A stretch of DNA of 64,000 nt from Eunapius fragilis (GCA_963681505.1 OY811971.1:4538545-4602544); one strand, 5' to 3'. Counted from the stretch's first letter, positions 44,042 through 55,514 are shown. Notes: generated by a model not told the origin, from the sequence alone. Numbers and translations are program-made.

Positions 44042-44413
44042 GGAATGGAACTGTAGAACAGTACTGTGTATGTTTTTAAAACCTCATAAGGTGAAGTATT
44101 ATAATTTCAATTCAGATAATACTAGGATAGCAAAACTGCTCACATGTTCGTTTAGTACTGAACTGTATAGTGTGAATATCATGTATTTGTTCACATTAAA
44201 TATTATAGCTAGGGCTGGACATGTCTCAGTGTGTTGAGCTGATGTCAAGAAGCTTGCACGTTTTATTTGCCTGTGTGGTGTGTTGTTTAGTTACTACGGT
44301 GGGGCTAGTAAGAGTTATACAAGACACCATAGCTAGTTGTTTTGCACAAAGCATGACGTAGCTAGCGTTTCTTTCGACCGAAAGCGATCATGCGATTGTA
44401 CTTTTAATCCATA

Positions 44414-44677
44414 AAGCCTGGTTCACAATATGACGCAGGAGCCCGCGATGTAGTCGGGCGGGCCCTACGTATACCCGACCAAACACCGTGGTAGGGCCCG
44501 TCCGACTACCCGCGATGAGTGGAAAATAGTTCTGCTCTGGTCAATTGTTAATAGCGTACCATCATTTGATTCAAACCTTTTGATTGAATTGGCTTAATCA
44601 AAATTTCGTGGCTTATTCAAACCCGCGCGGTTTGATTGGAACAATCAAAAACCTGGATTTTCTTCTTCTCCATATAA

Positions 44678-44709
<32 letters not shown>

Positions 44710-44741
44710 TTTTCCATCCCCTTTAACTACTACCACCCCCT

Positions 44742-44772
<31 letters not shown>

Positions 44773-45184
44773 TGGCCCTGTGGCTCTGCTTGGTGGGAAG
44801 ATTAATCTGCCACCCCCCTATCATTAATAACAGCCGCGCGACTGATCACCCCCGTTCCATTGCCGCTAAGCAGAGACTGTTTTGTTTGAAAAAGTTACAA
44901 CACCAAATCATCGTCAGAATCAGTACTGTCGGAAGCTTTTTTTTGAGGTCGCAGAAAATTTGAATGGCTTAATCAAACATTGATTGGATAAATCAAAACT
45001 TTGATTTGGCTTTGATTGTTTTGTCCAAAGGCTAGGGTTGGTACCATGCGTGATTTATAATTAGCTATAGGTTTATCACTGCGACGTCGCATCTCGTCGC
45101 AGGATATATATATAACTATTAATTCCTGCGACAACCATCGCGTCGGGATCGTGGGCTCTTGCGTCATATTGTGAACCAGGCTTA
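44414..45184. mobile_element. TIR element with AAGCCTGGTTCACA ends
   Basis: Left end AAGCCTGGTTCACAATATGA and the inverted right end (TCATATTGTGAACCAGGCTT) at about 45163-45183. It contains long G and C runs (44679-44708, 44741-44766) and 'ggcttaatcaaa' repeats. In the paralogous segment only the right end survives (about 54900-55030). Confidence 0.78.
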
Positions 45185-45667
45185 ACAGTACAGTGGTGAT
45201 ACTCGCTTTTAGAGCCCACCCCCATGCCAATAGTAAATACCATAGATCAGTTCATCATTGTCTAAATAATCTATGTAAACACCTAGCCTACCGCAGGTGT
45301 AGTAGGATAGCCTGTCCCCCCGTAAAAATTGTCCACCCGGACAACGTATCCTAGGACACGGAGTCCCCCGGACATCGCGTCCTAGGATACGTTGTCCCCC
45401 AGCGGACAATTAGTTCTAGGAATGCTAGTCCGCCTTAGGACTAGCAGTCCCCTCACTGGTGTTTGAGAACTAAGTGCACACAAGCATCCTTTATGTGACT
45501 ATAACGTGCTGGGGCGTCTCGACCAAAGGACGGCGCTTGGGCCTAGAACTAAGTGCGCACAAGCATCCTGTATGTGACTATAGAGGGTTCCCACCGTGAC
45601 GTCACGTAGGACGTCACGTTCTATGAATTTCTTATGTCCGCCATATTTAGAGGATTCAATGCATTGA

Positions 45668-45916
45668 ATGCCAGTCAGTTGTGGTGCTGTGGGTTGCTCA
45701 AATAACAAAAAAAGAGATAAAACACTGCGTTTTTACAAACTTCCGGCAGTGGTGCGTGGTTCGGATGTTAAAACTTTGGAGCTATCAATACGTCGTCGAC
45801 AGCAGTGGCTCGCAAATATCAACAGGCGTGACCTTACTGCAATGCAGCTACACGAAACAAAATCAACGCTGATGGTATGCTGCAAACATTTTATAAGTGA
45901 ACACACACGCACGCAC
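45668..45916 (+). pseudogene. THAP zinc-finger domain, 3' truncated
   Basis: Starts MPVSCGAVGCSNNKKRDKTL and continues RFYKLP, RRQQWLANINR and VCCKHF. The C2-CH spacing (C-x-x-x-x-C ... C-x-x-H-F), the Phe-Tyr-x-x-Pro and the Trp are typical THAP DNA-binding features. After the His-Phe pair the frame enters a CA microsatellite and the rest of the protein is missing. THAP domains bind DNA ends in P-element-type transposases and occur in host regulators. Confidence 0.85.
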
Positions 45917-45952
45917 ACACGCACACACACACACATACATAATTTGAAGTTG

Positions 45953-47224
45953 TCATAATTTGAAGTTGTCATGACTGCTACCTTCCACATTTGTGTACAC
46001 TTTTAATGCTTTTTTTTCATGGCAACATCCCCACTGAGTTGCTGCATTGGAGAATTTAGTACGTGCAGGGTAGCACACTTGCATTATAAGAGACTGTGAT
46101 GGTTTTTTAATGTCAGTATGACATACTCTTCTCATGACTGCATGAGGATGTAGTTCTTCCTAAGCGAAACTGGAACCAAAGTCTATTTGTACTCTGACCT
46201 CTTGAATGTTTCCTTTTCAACACAATCAACTTGCTCTTTGGTAACATGAAGCTGGATCTCTTTACATCTGTTTATGAGCTCAGGCAGACTTAGCTTCATT
46301 GATTCAGGATCATAGACACTAGTTAACACATCTGGAAGTGCATGTTGGACTTAGTGATTTTGGCTTTAGTTGATGGCTAAACCCAGGCATAACTGCAAGA
46401 ATAGCAGCCTTCTTAGAGCAGGTGCCTAAAACTCCCAAGAGGTCACTTAGCTCATCCGCTGTCATAGGATCAACATTTTTGAGCACTGGAGTGTCACATT
46501 CTGCAGGCAAATCACTTATATCAACTGCATCATCAAACTTTTGTTTTTTTTTTCATTGCACTAGTGAAGTCAATATCTCTAATTGAAGACATTGTGGCAC
46601 TCTCCAAAGCTTTTGGCATAAGCCAATAAGCCCTTTCTCCTGTCACAGTTGCGGAATCTCTAATTCGAACACGAGCTTCAATCCAAAAAAGTAAAGCGGC
46701 AACGTGAGTACAAGCCTCACCTAGTCCGGCTACACAATTACAGTGAGCTGTGACAATTTTCCCCGTCTTCTCAGCGATGATCCAAGGTACAAGAGGCTTC
46801 TTATTAAGGCTTTGTGAGTGAAAAACCTGGGGAAGACAACTGCATTTGCACTATGGCTATTGTAATGATTAATAACAATGCTCACTCTTCCTTTCACAAC
46901 TTCTAAGTCATTCTTCTCCATCGATTGGATATCCCGCACCCAGCCTTCAGTAACTTGATTAAAGGCTTCAAGGCTCTTATAGCACTTAAGTTGTTGTGAA
47001 GTATACGCACTATGTGAGAAAAGCAAGTAGTTGACGTTATCAGGGTACGTAATAGCAGGAAGAGCTTCATCGTTATCGTCTAGTGATGCGTAGCATGGGT
47101 CGAAGTCTAGGTAAGGATCGATGAAACCAATACAGGCGATATTAGCTTTGTATCTTTCCTTTGATTCTGAGTCGAGCGAACAAAGATATTCCGATTCACA
47201 CGCTGTTTTACTGCTACACGCCAT
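45953..47224 (-). pseudogene. SWIM zinc-finger and YqaJ-nuclease-like protein, broken and truncated
   Basis: Starts at 47224 (MACSSKTACESEYLC). Recognisable blocks are YPDNVNYLLFSHSAYTSQQL, KSYKSLEA-like and GWVRDIQ. A SWIM finger follows at about 46690-46760 (HCNCVAGLGEACTHVAALLF; C-x-C...C-x-H). The next block is RIRDSATVTGERAYWLMPKA. After a 10-A run (46545-46554) the frame shifts to DVLTSVYDPESMKLSLPELI, then the beginning of a YqaJ-like region (SQSLIMQVCYP) to about 45953. At least three frame breaks and one stop interrupt it, and the nuclease core is absent. SWIM plus YqaJ proteins are common in invertebrate genomes; identification is from motif memory. Confidence 0.75.
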
Positions 47225-47460
47225 TTGCTCAATCCTCTAAATATGGCGACCGGATATCGTTACCATGGTCACGTATGTCCGTGGTAACCCTCTATAACGT
47301 GCTGGGGCGTCTCGACCAAACAAAGGACGGCGCTTGGCCTAGAACTAACTAAGTGCGCACAAGCATCCTGTATGTGACTATAACGTACTGGGGGCGTCGG
47401 ACGGCGCTTGGGCCTAGAACTAAGTGCGCACAAGCATCCTGTATGTGACTCATATCCAGA

Positions 47461-48045
47461 AATGGCCCATACATAGGCGGTCATCTTGCTTTTTTTTTCA
47501 AATTGAATTTTAAACCAGTCTATAATGTACTATAAATCGGTCCGATTATCGTATATGTACTTCAAAAAATTGTGGCATTAACCATTCCGTAAATAAATTC
47601 AAGACAAAATATTAATTTCTACCGCGCATAATTTATTCATAAAAGTCTATCATTGCGTAATCCATTCAATAAAATTATTAAGAATGGCGGGAGCTAGCTC
47701 ACGAGACCTATAGGATGTCTATACTTTTTATAATTATGCCAATACATTTTTAATAAATGTCACGCCCCCCCCCCCCCACCCCCAAGGCTCCCCCTTATCT
47801 ACGGCTTTTCAAACGTCAGTCTGGTTCTTTTTTTTACTTCTATAGCGAACGGAATTCGCTAAGCGATCGAAATGCGTGGCCGGATTCAGCTGCCAGCTGC
47901 CATCGCCTTACGCAACACGGTATGTACTAGCCTATAGCAGTAGTGAATACGCGCGCACATAACATCATATTTATAGAAATCGTGTGCCTGTCGGTTCAGT
48001 GCACTCCTTGCGTGCCCATTTATCGACGTACAATGCTATAACAGA
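47461..48045. other. No gene seen
   Basis: AT-rich; C run at 47765-47778. Nothing recognised. Confidence 0.5.
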
Positions 48046-48207
48046 TCCATGAGAAACGATGCATGGGGGAGGCGGGGTCGAGTTAAAATTACAGCTGGGC
48101 TGAAAAGTTTATGCTCTGTACGCACAGATGTATTAACCAACCACCATATCTCTCCGTTTTTTATTTCTTCTGCATGTTACACCCACTTGCAGATATATGT
48201 AACCCCT

Positions 48208-48209
<2 letters not shown>

Positions 48210-48245
<36 letters not shown>

Positions 48246-48260
48246 ACACACACACACACA
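48210..48260. repeat. (CA)n microsatellite
   Basis: CA repeats with one TA interruption. Confidence 0.95.
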
Positions 48261-48502
48261 AACCATACATGCTTGTGTGTCATAACCTCCGCTACATGGT
48301 TTTATCTCAGTCTCCAACAACATGCTTGTGTCTTATTACATGCTTGTGTCTCATCACCTTCAGTACATACCAATGTTTCATAGTCTCTACTACCTGCTGG
48401 TGTCACATAATCTCTGCTACATGGTCCTTGCTTATAGCGTCCATTACAAGTTTATGTCTCATAGCCTCCATTCCATGGTCCTGTCTCATACATTTTTGTG
48501 TT

Positions 48503-48684
48503 ACATAGCCTCCACTACATGCTCCTGTCCCATGCCCTTCCTTCACTGTAAATTCTGAATGGGGGGAGGTGTGGTTGAGTTAAATCACAGGCATAATTTT
48601 GTGTTGGAATTTACTCTCTGAAAGCACAGATGGACCATATTTTAATTTCATCTGCATGTCACACCCTTGCAGCTACAGGTAAAT

Positions 48685-48739
<55 letters not shown>

Positions 48740-50064
48740 ATTAACATTCATAGCACCCTACATGTGTGTCTCTTAACCTCCAGTACATGGTACTGTATTG
48801 NNNNNNNNNNNNNNNNNNNNNNNNNNNNNNNNNNNNNNNNNNNNNNNNNNNNNNNNNNNNNNNNNNNNNNNNNNNNNNNNNNNNNNNNNNNNNNNNNNNN
48901 NNNNNNNNNNNNNNNNNNNNNNNNNNNNNNNNNNNNNNNNNNNNNNNNNNNNNNNNNNNNNNNNNNNNNNNNNNNNNNNNNNNNNNNNNNNNNNNNNNNN
49001 GCCCTCACCCTCCCAAATCCTAAATCCGCCACTGCTACATGCTTTGTCTCATTACTCCACTACATGCTCGTGTGACCCCTTCACTATGTGCTCAAGTTCA
49101 GTGTGTGTTGTGTGTGGTGTGTTGTGTGCATGTACAAAGGTGATGTGACTCTTTTCATCCCTCAATGGTACCATTCACATGGTCCTTACTGAACAGAAAG
49201 TTCTGTAAGTTCTATAATGGGAAGCCTTTATTATTGCTGCCCAATCAGATCAGATGTGGTAGATCTGAGGTACATGTACTAAAGTTTATATAGACAAGCA
49301 CCCTGAGAATGTAGCATTCAAACTTTCATGGCTTCACCACATATAGTGAGACACAAGGGCATCACAGTGGAGGTTATGAGACATGAGCATTTAATCCAGG
49401 CATGAGATAGGAACATGTAATGGAGAAGCACAAGCATGAATGGTTTGTGTTAGTCAGTGTGTGAAGGTTGTCAAGGGCATGGTCACATGAGCTTGTAGTG
49501 GAAGAGGATGAGACACAAAGCAGTGGTTGATTTGGGAGGGGGGGTGGCATAAGGTGTGGGGGAGGGGGGGGGGGGGGGGAACGTAAGGGGTACAGGGGTA
49601 CAGGCTCATCTTCCCACCCCCCTTGGGGTCCTAGGAGACCTGCATGGGCATTCAGGGGAGGATATGAGACATGTAGCGGAGGCTATGAGATCCATGCAGT
49701 CCTGCGAGACGCAAGCCTGTGAGGTTTGTGTACATGTCTAAGTGCTAATGTGTGTGTTTACATATATCTGCAAGGGGGTGTGACATGCGAATTAAAGTAT
49801 TGTCACATAACCTCCACTCATGTCCCATGCCCTTCCTTCTCTATAAGTTCAGAGTGGGGGGAGGTGTGGTCGAGTTTAAAACCACTGCCGTGCTGATAGC
49901 AACCCTTCTTTTTAGTTGGGATTTATGCTCTGCACGCACAGATGTATGAACCCCCCCCCCCCCCCCCCCCCCCCCCACACACACAAAAATGTAGTGGAGG
50001 CTACAATACAGTACCATGTACTGGAGGTTAAGAGACACACATGTAGGGAGTTATGGATGTTAAT

Positions 50065-50117
<53 letters not shown>

Positions 50118-50275
50118 ACCTGTAGCTGCAAGGGTGTGAGGTTTCAGAGAGTAAATTCCAACACAAAATTACGCCTGTGATTTAACTCAACCACACCTCC
50201 CCCCACTCAGAATTTACAGTGAAGGAAGGGCATGGGACAGGAGCATGTAGTGGAGGCTATGTGACATAAGCTTGC
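48503..50275. repeat. Large inverted repeat with assembly gap in the spacer
   Basis: Left arm about 48503-48800 (ends at the gap) and right arm about 49990-50275 are reverse complements with scattered differences. They include '..gggaggtgtggttgagttaaatcac' against 'gatttaactcaaccacacctcccc', and CA/TG tracts at 48684-48738 and 50068-50114. The spacer holds minisatellite-like 'cctccactacatgcttgtgtctcat' units in both orientations (48270-48520, 49290-49740). Confidence 0.82.
48801..49000. other. Assembly gap (200 N)
   Basis: Exactly 200 unknown bases, probably a placeholder length. It breaks one arm edge of the large inverted repeat. Confidence 0.99.
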
Positions 50276-50569
50276 CTTCCTGCTGTGCATTACTAGTATC
50301 CTATGTATGGTGTGGCCACGCCTAAATCTGTCTCTGTGTCGACTTCCGGTCCAGGGCAACGCCCAAATCGAACTGTCATATAAGTATGTCCTATGGTTAC
50401 GTCATATTGCGTAAAGTTCACATCGCCCTGCTGCAAGCCTAATTAACGTACTTAGTTATTGTACGTTCGACGTAAGCAGGACTGGGACGAGGGCCCCAGT
50501 CCTCCGTAGCCCGTACGTCCTGGCTTGCGAGACTAACTAGACGTACATAAGTATTAACTTAATGAAATT

Positions 50570-51005
50570 ATAAATAGTGCCTCATTCCATCGATCGGAAA
50601 TTGACATCGTCGTATCAACCCGAGGCTGCTAAATTTTGCCTTTAGCAAGCGACGTACACGTGCGTACGTATTAGCTCAACTCCACACTCGGATCACGTGC
50701 CACCCCCCCCCCCCCCCCCCCCCGACATAGTTACAACGTATGGAGATTCAATGCTTCTGGTACAACGCTCCTCACAACTCCTTGTGTGGAGCGTTGTATG
50801 CTCCCCCCCATAGGGGCCCCCAGAAGCTTTGAATTTATAACTGTGATGTTGCGCGATAATTATCAGGGGGATGGCACGTGATCCGAGTGTGGTGCTGAAC
50901 TAATACTTACGTGCACGTTGCAGGCTAAAGGCAAAATTTAGCAGCCTCGGGTTGCTACGAAGATGTCAATTTCCCCATCGTTACGATGGAATGAGACACC
51001 ATTTA
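50570..51005. mobile_element. Foldback TIR element (~436 bp)
   Basis: Arms about 50570-50705 and 50872-51005 read CTCATTCCATCG..AATTGACATCGTCG..AACCCGAGGCTGCTAAATTTTGCC and inverse, with small indels. The centre has a C run (50702-50723) and a secondary hairpin, ACAACGCTCC / GGAGCGTTGT. Confidence 0.82.
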
Positions 51006-51910
51006 TCATTCCCAGCTTGCCTGCCTGCCGTACGTTACTAGTATCCGACTTCTGGTGGGATCACGCCCAAATCGGTCTCTGTGTCGACTTCCGGTCCCAA
51101 ATCGGTCTCTGTATTGGTCTCTGTGTCATTTGCTCTATGTCAACTGCTGTTGCGACGTACGTACAATTGTGAGGGCACGAGACGGAGACAACATGCTGAT
51201 TCAATATGGAATACTTCTTCCAATTATGGAAGCCGATTTTTAAATTGGAAGACCTAGTTTTCAATGCATAATATAGTTCTTCGATGTACTAACTATGTGT
51301 TTCTCTCTTGGCAAAATAGGGAATCGTTAAGGTGTTGACACAAATGGTCGTGGAATATTGTAATGAGAAACGCTCCCATTGACTACCTGTACATTGAGGA
51401 CAATGTTATGACAATCCTAGGGAAGCCTAACCTTAAATAGGAAAAATACGGCGACCCCACTAAAAATCATGGCAAATGTAGTATACAAACAATTTCTTTT
51501 GGCAAAAGCTGAGAAAAATCTGGTGTGCTTGGTATTGAAGGACCCCATACATTTCTATGGGAAAATATACGGGAATATTCGCTGATTCGCAAACCGCGAA
51601 TTAATTAGCTTTTCCCTTTGACCGCTCATTTCTGGATATGTATAACCAGAGATAATATATTATCTCTGCTATAACGTGTTGGGGGCGTCTCAATCAAAGG
51701 ACGGCGCGTGGGTCTCAACTATTTTGGCCGAGTCTCCAAATTACTTTCCTTTTGTTTAGCCATTTTTGGTGGTCCATTATATATAACAACAAATACAACA
51801 GAGCATGCAAATATCATACAGACCATACATGTTATGCATTCGGTGGTATTGTCAGACACCAACTTATACATGTATTATCAGCGTGCAAAGGCGGACCAGT
51901 GAACAGACTT

Positions 51911-51912
<2 letters not shown>
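51006..51912. other. No gene seen
   Basis: Duplicate of the phrase 'aaatcggtctctgtgtcgacttccgg' from about 50320. A solitary copy of the 80-bp minisatellite unit is at 51663-51715. Confidence 0.5.

Positions 51913-51986
<74 letters not shown>
51913..51986. repeat. (TG)n microsatellite
   Basis: About 36 TG dinucleotides followed by mixed GTGCGC. Confidence 0.97.
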
Positions 51987-51990
<4 letters not shown>

Positions 51991-52245
51991 ACGTGCGCGC
52001 GCGCGTGTGTTTGTGTGTGTGAGGGGGGGAGGGGAGGGGGGACAGTGTATCCCAGCGTTACTGGTGTATCCTAAAGGGGGACAGCGTGTACTAGGATGGG
52101 ATGTCCGGGGGGGACTCTCTATCCGGGGGGACAGGCTATCCTGTTACACCGGCGCCGTCTCTGTGTTAATTCCTCTTTTTCACAGATTTCTCTAACTAAA
52201 CTAGTCAGAACTAGTAGTGCTGCGCATGCGATGTACATGGCACCT

Positions 52246-52318
52246 GCCATAAACTCGATCGGCACGGCAGCTAGTACGAGGCACCGTGCCTCGTACTAGC
52301 TGCCGAATTTATGGCAGG
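52246..52318. repeat. Perfect-core palindrome, also at 55215-55287
   Basis: CCTGCCATAAA outer arms and core GGCAGCTAGTACGAGGCACC followed by its exact complement. The copy at 55215-55287 lacks an 8-base interruption ('gatcggca') present here. Both lie in the segmental duplication. Confidence 0.9.
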
Positions 52319-52463
52319 TTTCTTTGGAAATGGTGTTGAGACGCACGCGTACGCTAAATAGGCTAAGGAGAACGAAACTAAATGTCCAAAAGCAGAGCTT
52401 GGTGTCTCGCCTTCAATGTCCTCTTCGTATTCTTATTTGCGTGCGTAAATTATGTGATCTAGG

Positions 52464-52501
52464 CATAGATTGAAGACCTTACGGAAGGCCTTCAATCTAT
52501 G
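52464..52501. mobile_element. 38-bp mini-hairpin insertion with 7-8-bp target duplication
   Basis: CATAGATTGAAGACCTTACG..GGCCTTCAATCTATG flanked by (G)ATCTAGG at 52456-52463 and 52502-52508. Same family as 23737-23771. Confidence 0.82.
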
Positions 52502-52509
52502 ATCTAGGT

Positions 52510-53539
52510 TATGTGACACATTCAGATTTACTTCTACGAGCTTTGAGTCACATGCTTCTACTTGTGATGCCTCGAGTGCTGAAAAAGGTATGCCGCAAAT
52601 CAATCGTTGGACGTTGCTCTGTTTGCTTATGTTTCTTAACCTGTTTCACGAGCAAAAGGAAAGGAGTAACTTGCTGTGTCACTCGGTAGAACAAAAGGTG
52701 GTAAACCCAAAAGGTTAGCATGTTTTTTTTTTTCTATTTGTTGCGCGTGTGAGTTATGCCTGTTGCATTAATCAGAGAAGGGGTACATCCCCCTCGTTGG
52801 AATGCCATATGAAACATCTGAACCATCGCGTAAGTGGTCGTTTGAACCGTCATATTAAAACTTTGCTTTTGCTCTTATACATATCCATGGAAATCGGCAA
52901 TGATTTCGACATAGTCTCCTAGCAGCTGCGTCCTCCGCGTGATCATGCAAGCTGCAGCGCAGGGAACTACAAGTACGTTTTTATATTTACTCGCCTGCCA
53001 AAGTTTGTTTTACTTTACTGCAGCTTTGGGAAAGCCACTCAAAATACTTATCAGAGGCTGAATAAGCAACGCGTGTTCTGGGCTTCCGATCGCCGCCTAC
53101 GCCTTGTGCGCTTCTGAGAACATTTCACTCTTTTTTGTTTGGCAATGTGTATCGTATATTGTAATTAAAATCCTGAAGAATGCGAGTCAAGTGAACAAAA
53201 AAGGCGGGCTGAATACACGAGAATAAGTGGGTTGAAGAAAGCGGTATGTGTAGCCATGTAATGTCCGGACAGTGTAAACAAGTATCTGCGGAATCGGTTG
53301 AAACAACAAATGTAACCACAATAGAATACTCCTAGTTATACACCGGGTACTCATGTTATACATACACGAATACACACCACACTCATGTTATACATACGTT
53401 ATACTGCATGTGTATTCTATTGTTATACAAAAATGCAGCATATATAGTATCCATGCACCTTGCGTGTATAACATGCATACACGAGTGTATTGCGCGTGTA
53501 TAGCAAAAGATATCATGCGCCATACGGTACTGTATAACT
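52510..53539. other. No gene seen
   Basis: Unassigned. 'catgttatacatac' phrases repeat around 53340-53480. Confidence 0.5.
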
Positions 53540-53553
53540 TCGATTTTCCACAG

Positions 53554-54078
53554 TGCACCTCTGTGGTTTTCTCATTTCCTTCCCAACTGTTGTCAGAGCT
53601 GGTCTGTCAAACTGTACCCGAGTTAGAAGGTTAGTATGAATTGGAAAATAGGCAATCATGTGTAGAGGTTATGTTCAATGAATGTGCATGCATGGTAATG
53701 TGTGAATGGTAGTATGTATGAAGGGCCATGTGTATGGAAAGCCATGGTAATTTGTTACTTGTTGGGATGCACATTGGCAAGATGTTCCCATCACTGACTA
53801 TTGATCATGTTGCTCCTCCCACCAGGCACACCCACAATGATGGAGCTGTTATATTTCTCCTCTAGCAAACTGAACATGGCTGTGCAGGTTGGTGTGAAGC
53901 ATGTTACATTTGGAGCATTTCTACTGGAGGACACCAATGGAAGGATTGGAAGTGTAACATATGAAGAATGCTGAAAGGATCAATATGGCCATACTTAAAA
54001 AAATGGCTTCAGGGAAGGGATGTAAAGCCAGTTACCTGGTCAACACTTGTATCCCTCCTTAAAAATATAGGAATGTGA
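53554..54078 (+). pseudogene. Broken duplicate of the death-domain exon pair
   Basis: Exon-equivalents are 53554-53629 (2 bases shorter than its parent, so shifted) and 53826-54078. The second has an 11-base net loss near 53939-53958 and an added A near 54000, relative to 43779-44041, giving premature stops. Splice sites are still present. Confidence 0.88.
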
Positions 54079-54396
54079 AGAATTGAACTGTAGAACAGTA
54101 CTGTGTATGTTTTTAAAACCTCATAAGGTGAAGTATTATAATTTGAATTCAGATAATGCTAGGATAGCAAAACTGCTCACATGTTCGTTTAGTACTGAAC
54201 TGTGTAGTGTGAAATCATGTATTTGTTCATATTAAATATTAGTTACGGTTGGTCATGTCTCAGTGTGTTGAGCTGATGTCAGGAAGCATGCACGTTTTAT
54301 TTGCCTGTGTGGTGTGCAGTTTAGTTACTACGGTGGGGCTAGTAAGAGTTATACAAGACACCATAGCTAGTTGTTTTGCTCAAAGCAATGACGTAA

Positions 54397-54792
54397 CTAG
54401 CGTTTCTTTCGATCGAAAGCGACTCTGAATTTCTGTAGGGCCGACCTTGTCAATTCTTTGGCGATTTCCTCACTTGTGCTAAGTCCATCAACGTGCTCTT
54501 TTATAAGTAGTTCACGGTACGCTAACTCCGTTGCCAACATGAATGCCTCCATTTGATAAACGCACGTCCTTCCATCCTGAGACTGGACTAAAGCATCCAC
54601 AACAGCTCTTAGAGAAGAGATGATTGTATCCATGTACGCGTGCATGACTTTAAAAAGATAACATCTGGAACGGCCCATCAGTGCGATAAGTGGTTCTGCT
54701 CCGAAATGCGCGTGTGTGTTACGCAACATCATAGTGCGTGGGGAATGGAGCGGGGGGGGGGGGGGACTGCAATTGGTCCCAGAGAGCGGCAT
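54397..54792 (-). other. Unassigned 131-codon open frame
   Basis: The first ~20 codons lie in the C/G-run element end. The remainder encodes a helical, Cys-containing sequence (LFKVMHAYMDTIISSLRAVV) that I do not recognise. No start or splice support; it could be a decayed exon brought in with the insert. Confidence 0.3.
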
Positions 54793-54845
54793 TTCGTATA
54801 AATGGGAGGGGGCGGCCCCCCCCCCCCGAGCCTATGCTGGATCCG
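54727..54845. mobile_element. Right end of the GGATCCAG C/G-run element
   Basis: Closely matches 31640-31757, including 'ccagag.gcggcatttc' and the end 'agcctatgctggatcc'. Confidence 0.7.
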
Positions 54846-55514
54846 GGGCTGCAGCGATTCGATGAGTTCTGCTTTGGTCAATTGTTAAAAGCGTACCATG
54901 CGTGATTTATAATTAGGTGTGGTTTATCGCTGCGACGTCGCAGGATATAAAACTATTAATTCCTGCGACAACCATCGCGTCGGATCGTGGGCTCTTGCGT
55001 CATATTGTGAACCAGTGCAGGCTTAACAGTACAGTGGTGATACTCGCTTTTAGAGCCCACCCCCATGCCAATAGTAAATAATACCATAGGTTCATCGATA
55101 TCATTGTCTAAATAATCTATGACCTACCGCCGGTGCCGTCTCTGTGTTACTTCCTCTTTTTCACTGACTTCTCTAACTAGACTAAACTAGTAGTGCTGCG
55201 CATGCGATGTACGTGGCACCTGCCATAAACTCGGCAGCTAGTACGAGGCACCGTGCCTCGTACTAGCTGCCGATTTTATGGCAGGTTTCTTTGGAAATGG
55301 TGTTGAGACGCACGCGTACGCTAAATAGGCTAACAAAACTAAATGTCCAAAAGCAGAGCTTGGTGTCTCGCCTTAGTACTATGTTTTACGGTGAATGTTG
55401 TGAGGGGTAAGTAACAGTTATCTTATTATTTTTATAGTTATTCAAAATGATTATAAATGTTTTACTAAAGCACCCGTACCGTGACCTTCACTGCGCACCC
55501 ACATGATGACTCTA

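Larger units (their letters stand above)
43490..45295. repeat. Segmental duplication, copy 1 (left part; continues at 52147-52420)
   Basis: Collinear with 53540-55130. It contains the death-domain exons, their 3' flank and part of the element at 44414-45184. The right continuation after the ~6.8-kb insert is 52147-52420, matching 55131-55380. Confidence 0.88.
45582..47293. mobile_element. TIR element encoding THAP (+) and SWIM/YqaJ (-) proteins
   Basis: Ends AGAGGGTTCCCACCGTGAC and inverted GTCCGTGGTAACCCTCT. The insertion site is inside a minisatellite unit; comparing the split unit with intact ones gives 'gtgactat' and 'ataacgtg' as flanks, so the duplication is AT (or TATA if the ends are trimmed). 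It carries two convergent truncated genes (listed separately) meeting at a CA tract (45901-45945), so this is an internally deleted derivative of a larger element. No classical transposase is visible. Confidence 0.8.
45460..47460. repeat. ~80-bp minisatellite split by the THAP/SWIM element
   Basis: Unit 'ctagaactaagtgcgcac..gtatgtgactataacgtgctgggg..gacggcgcttgggc'. Copies lie at about 45465-45581 (two, the second cut) and 47294-47460 (three). A stray copy is at 51663-51715. Confidence 0.85.
45300..52146. mobile_element. ~6.8-kb TIR-bounded composite insertion
   Basis: Left end TAGTAGGATAGCCTGTCCCC (from 45300) and right end inverted, GGGGGGACAGGCTATCCTGTTA (to 52146). The duplicated segment lacks it: at 55121-55140 'ctaccgccggtgccgtctctg' runs on without interruption. 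A diverged C-N-G-G-N-G (CAGGTG / CCGGCG) flanks both sides as a possible target duplication. Inside are the THAP/SWIM element, a large palindrome with the assembly gap, and a foldback element. Whether it moved as one unit or grew by nested insertion is not known. Confidence 0.72.
53540..55380. repeat. Segmental duplication, copy 2
   Basis: Matches 43490-45295 plus 52147-52420, without the ~6.8-kb insert. It has a different insert around 54430-54860 (including the C/G-run element end at 54727-54845). Confidence 0.88.

Noticed and set aside
48683-49148. Open frames across the N gap
   Set aside because: They consist of CA repeats and unknown bases.
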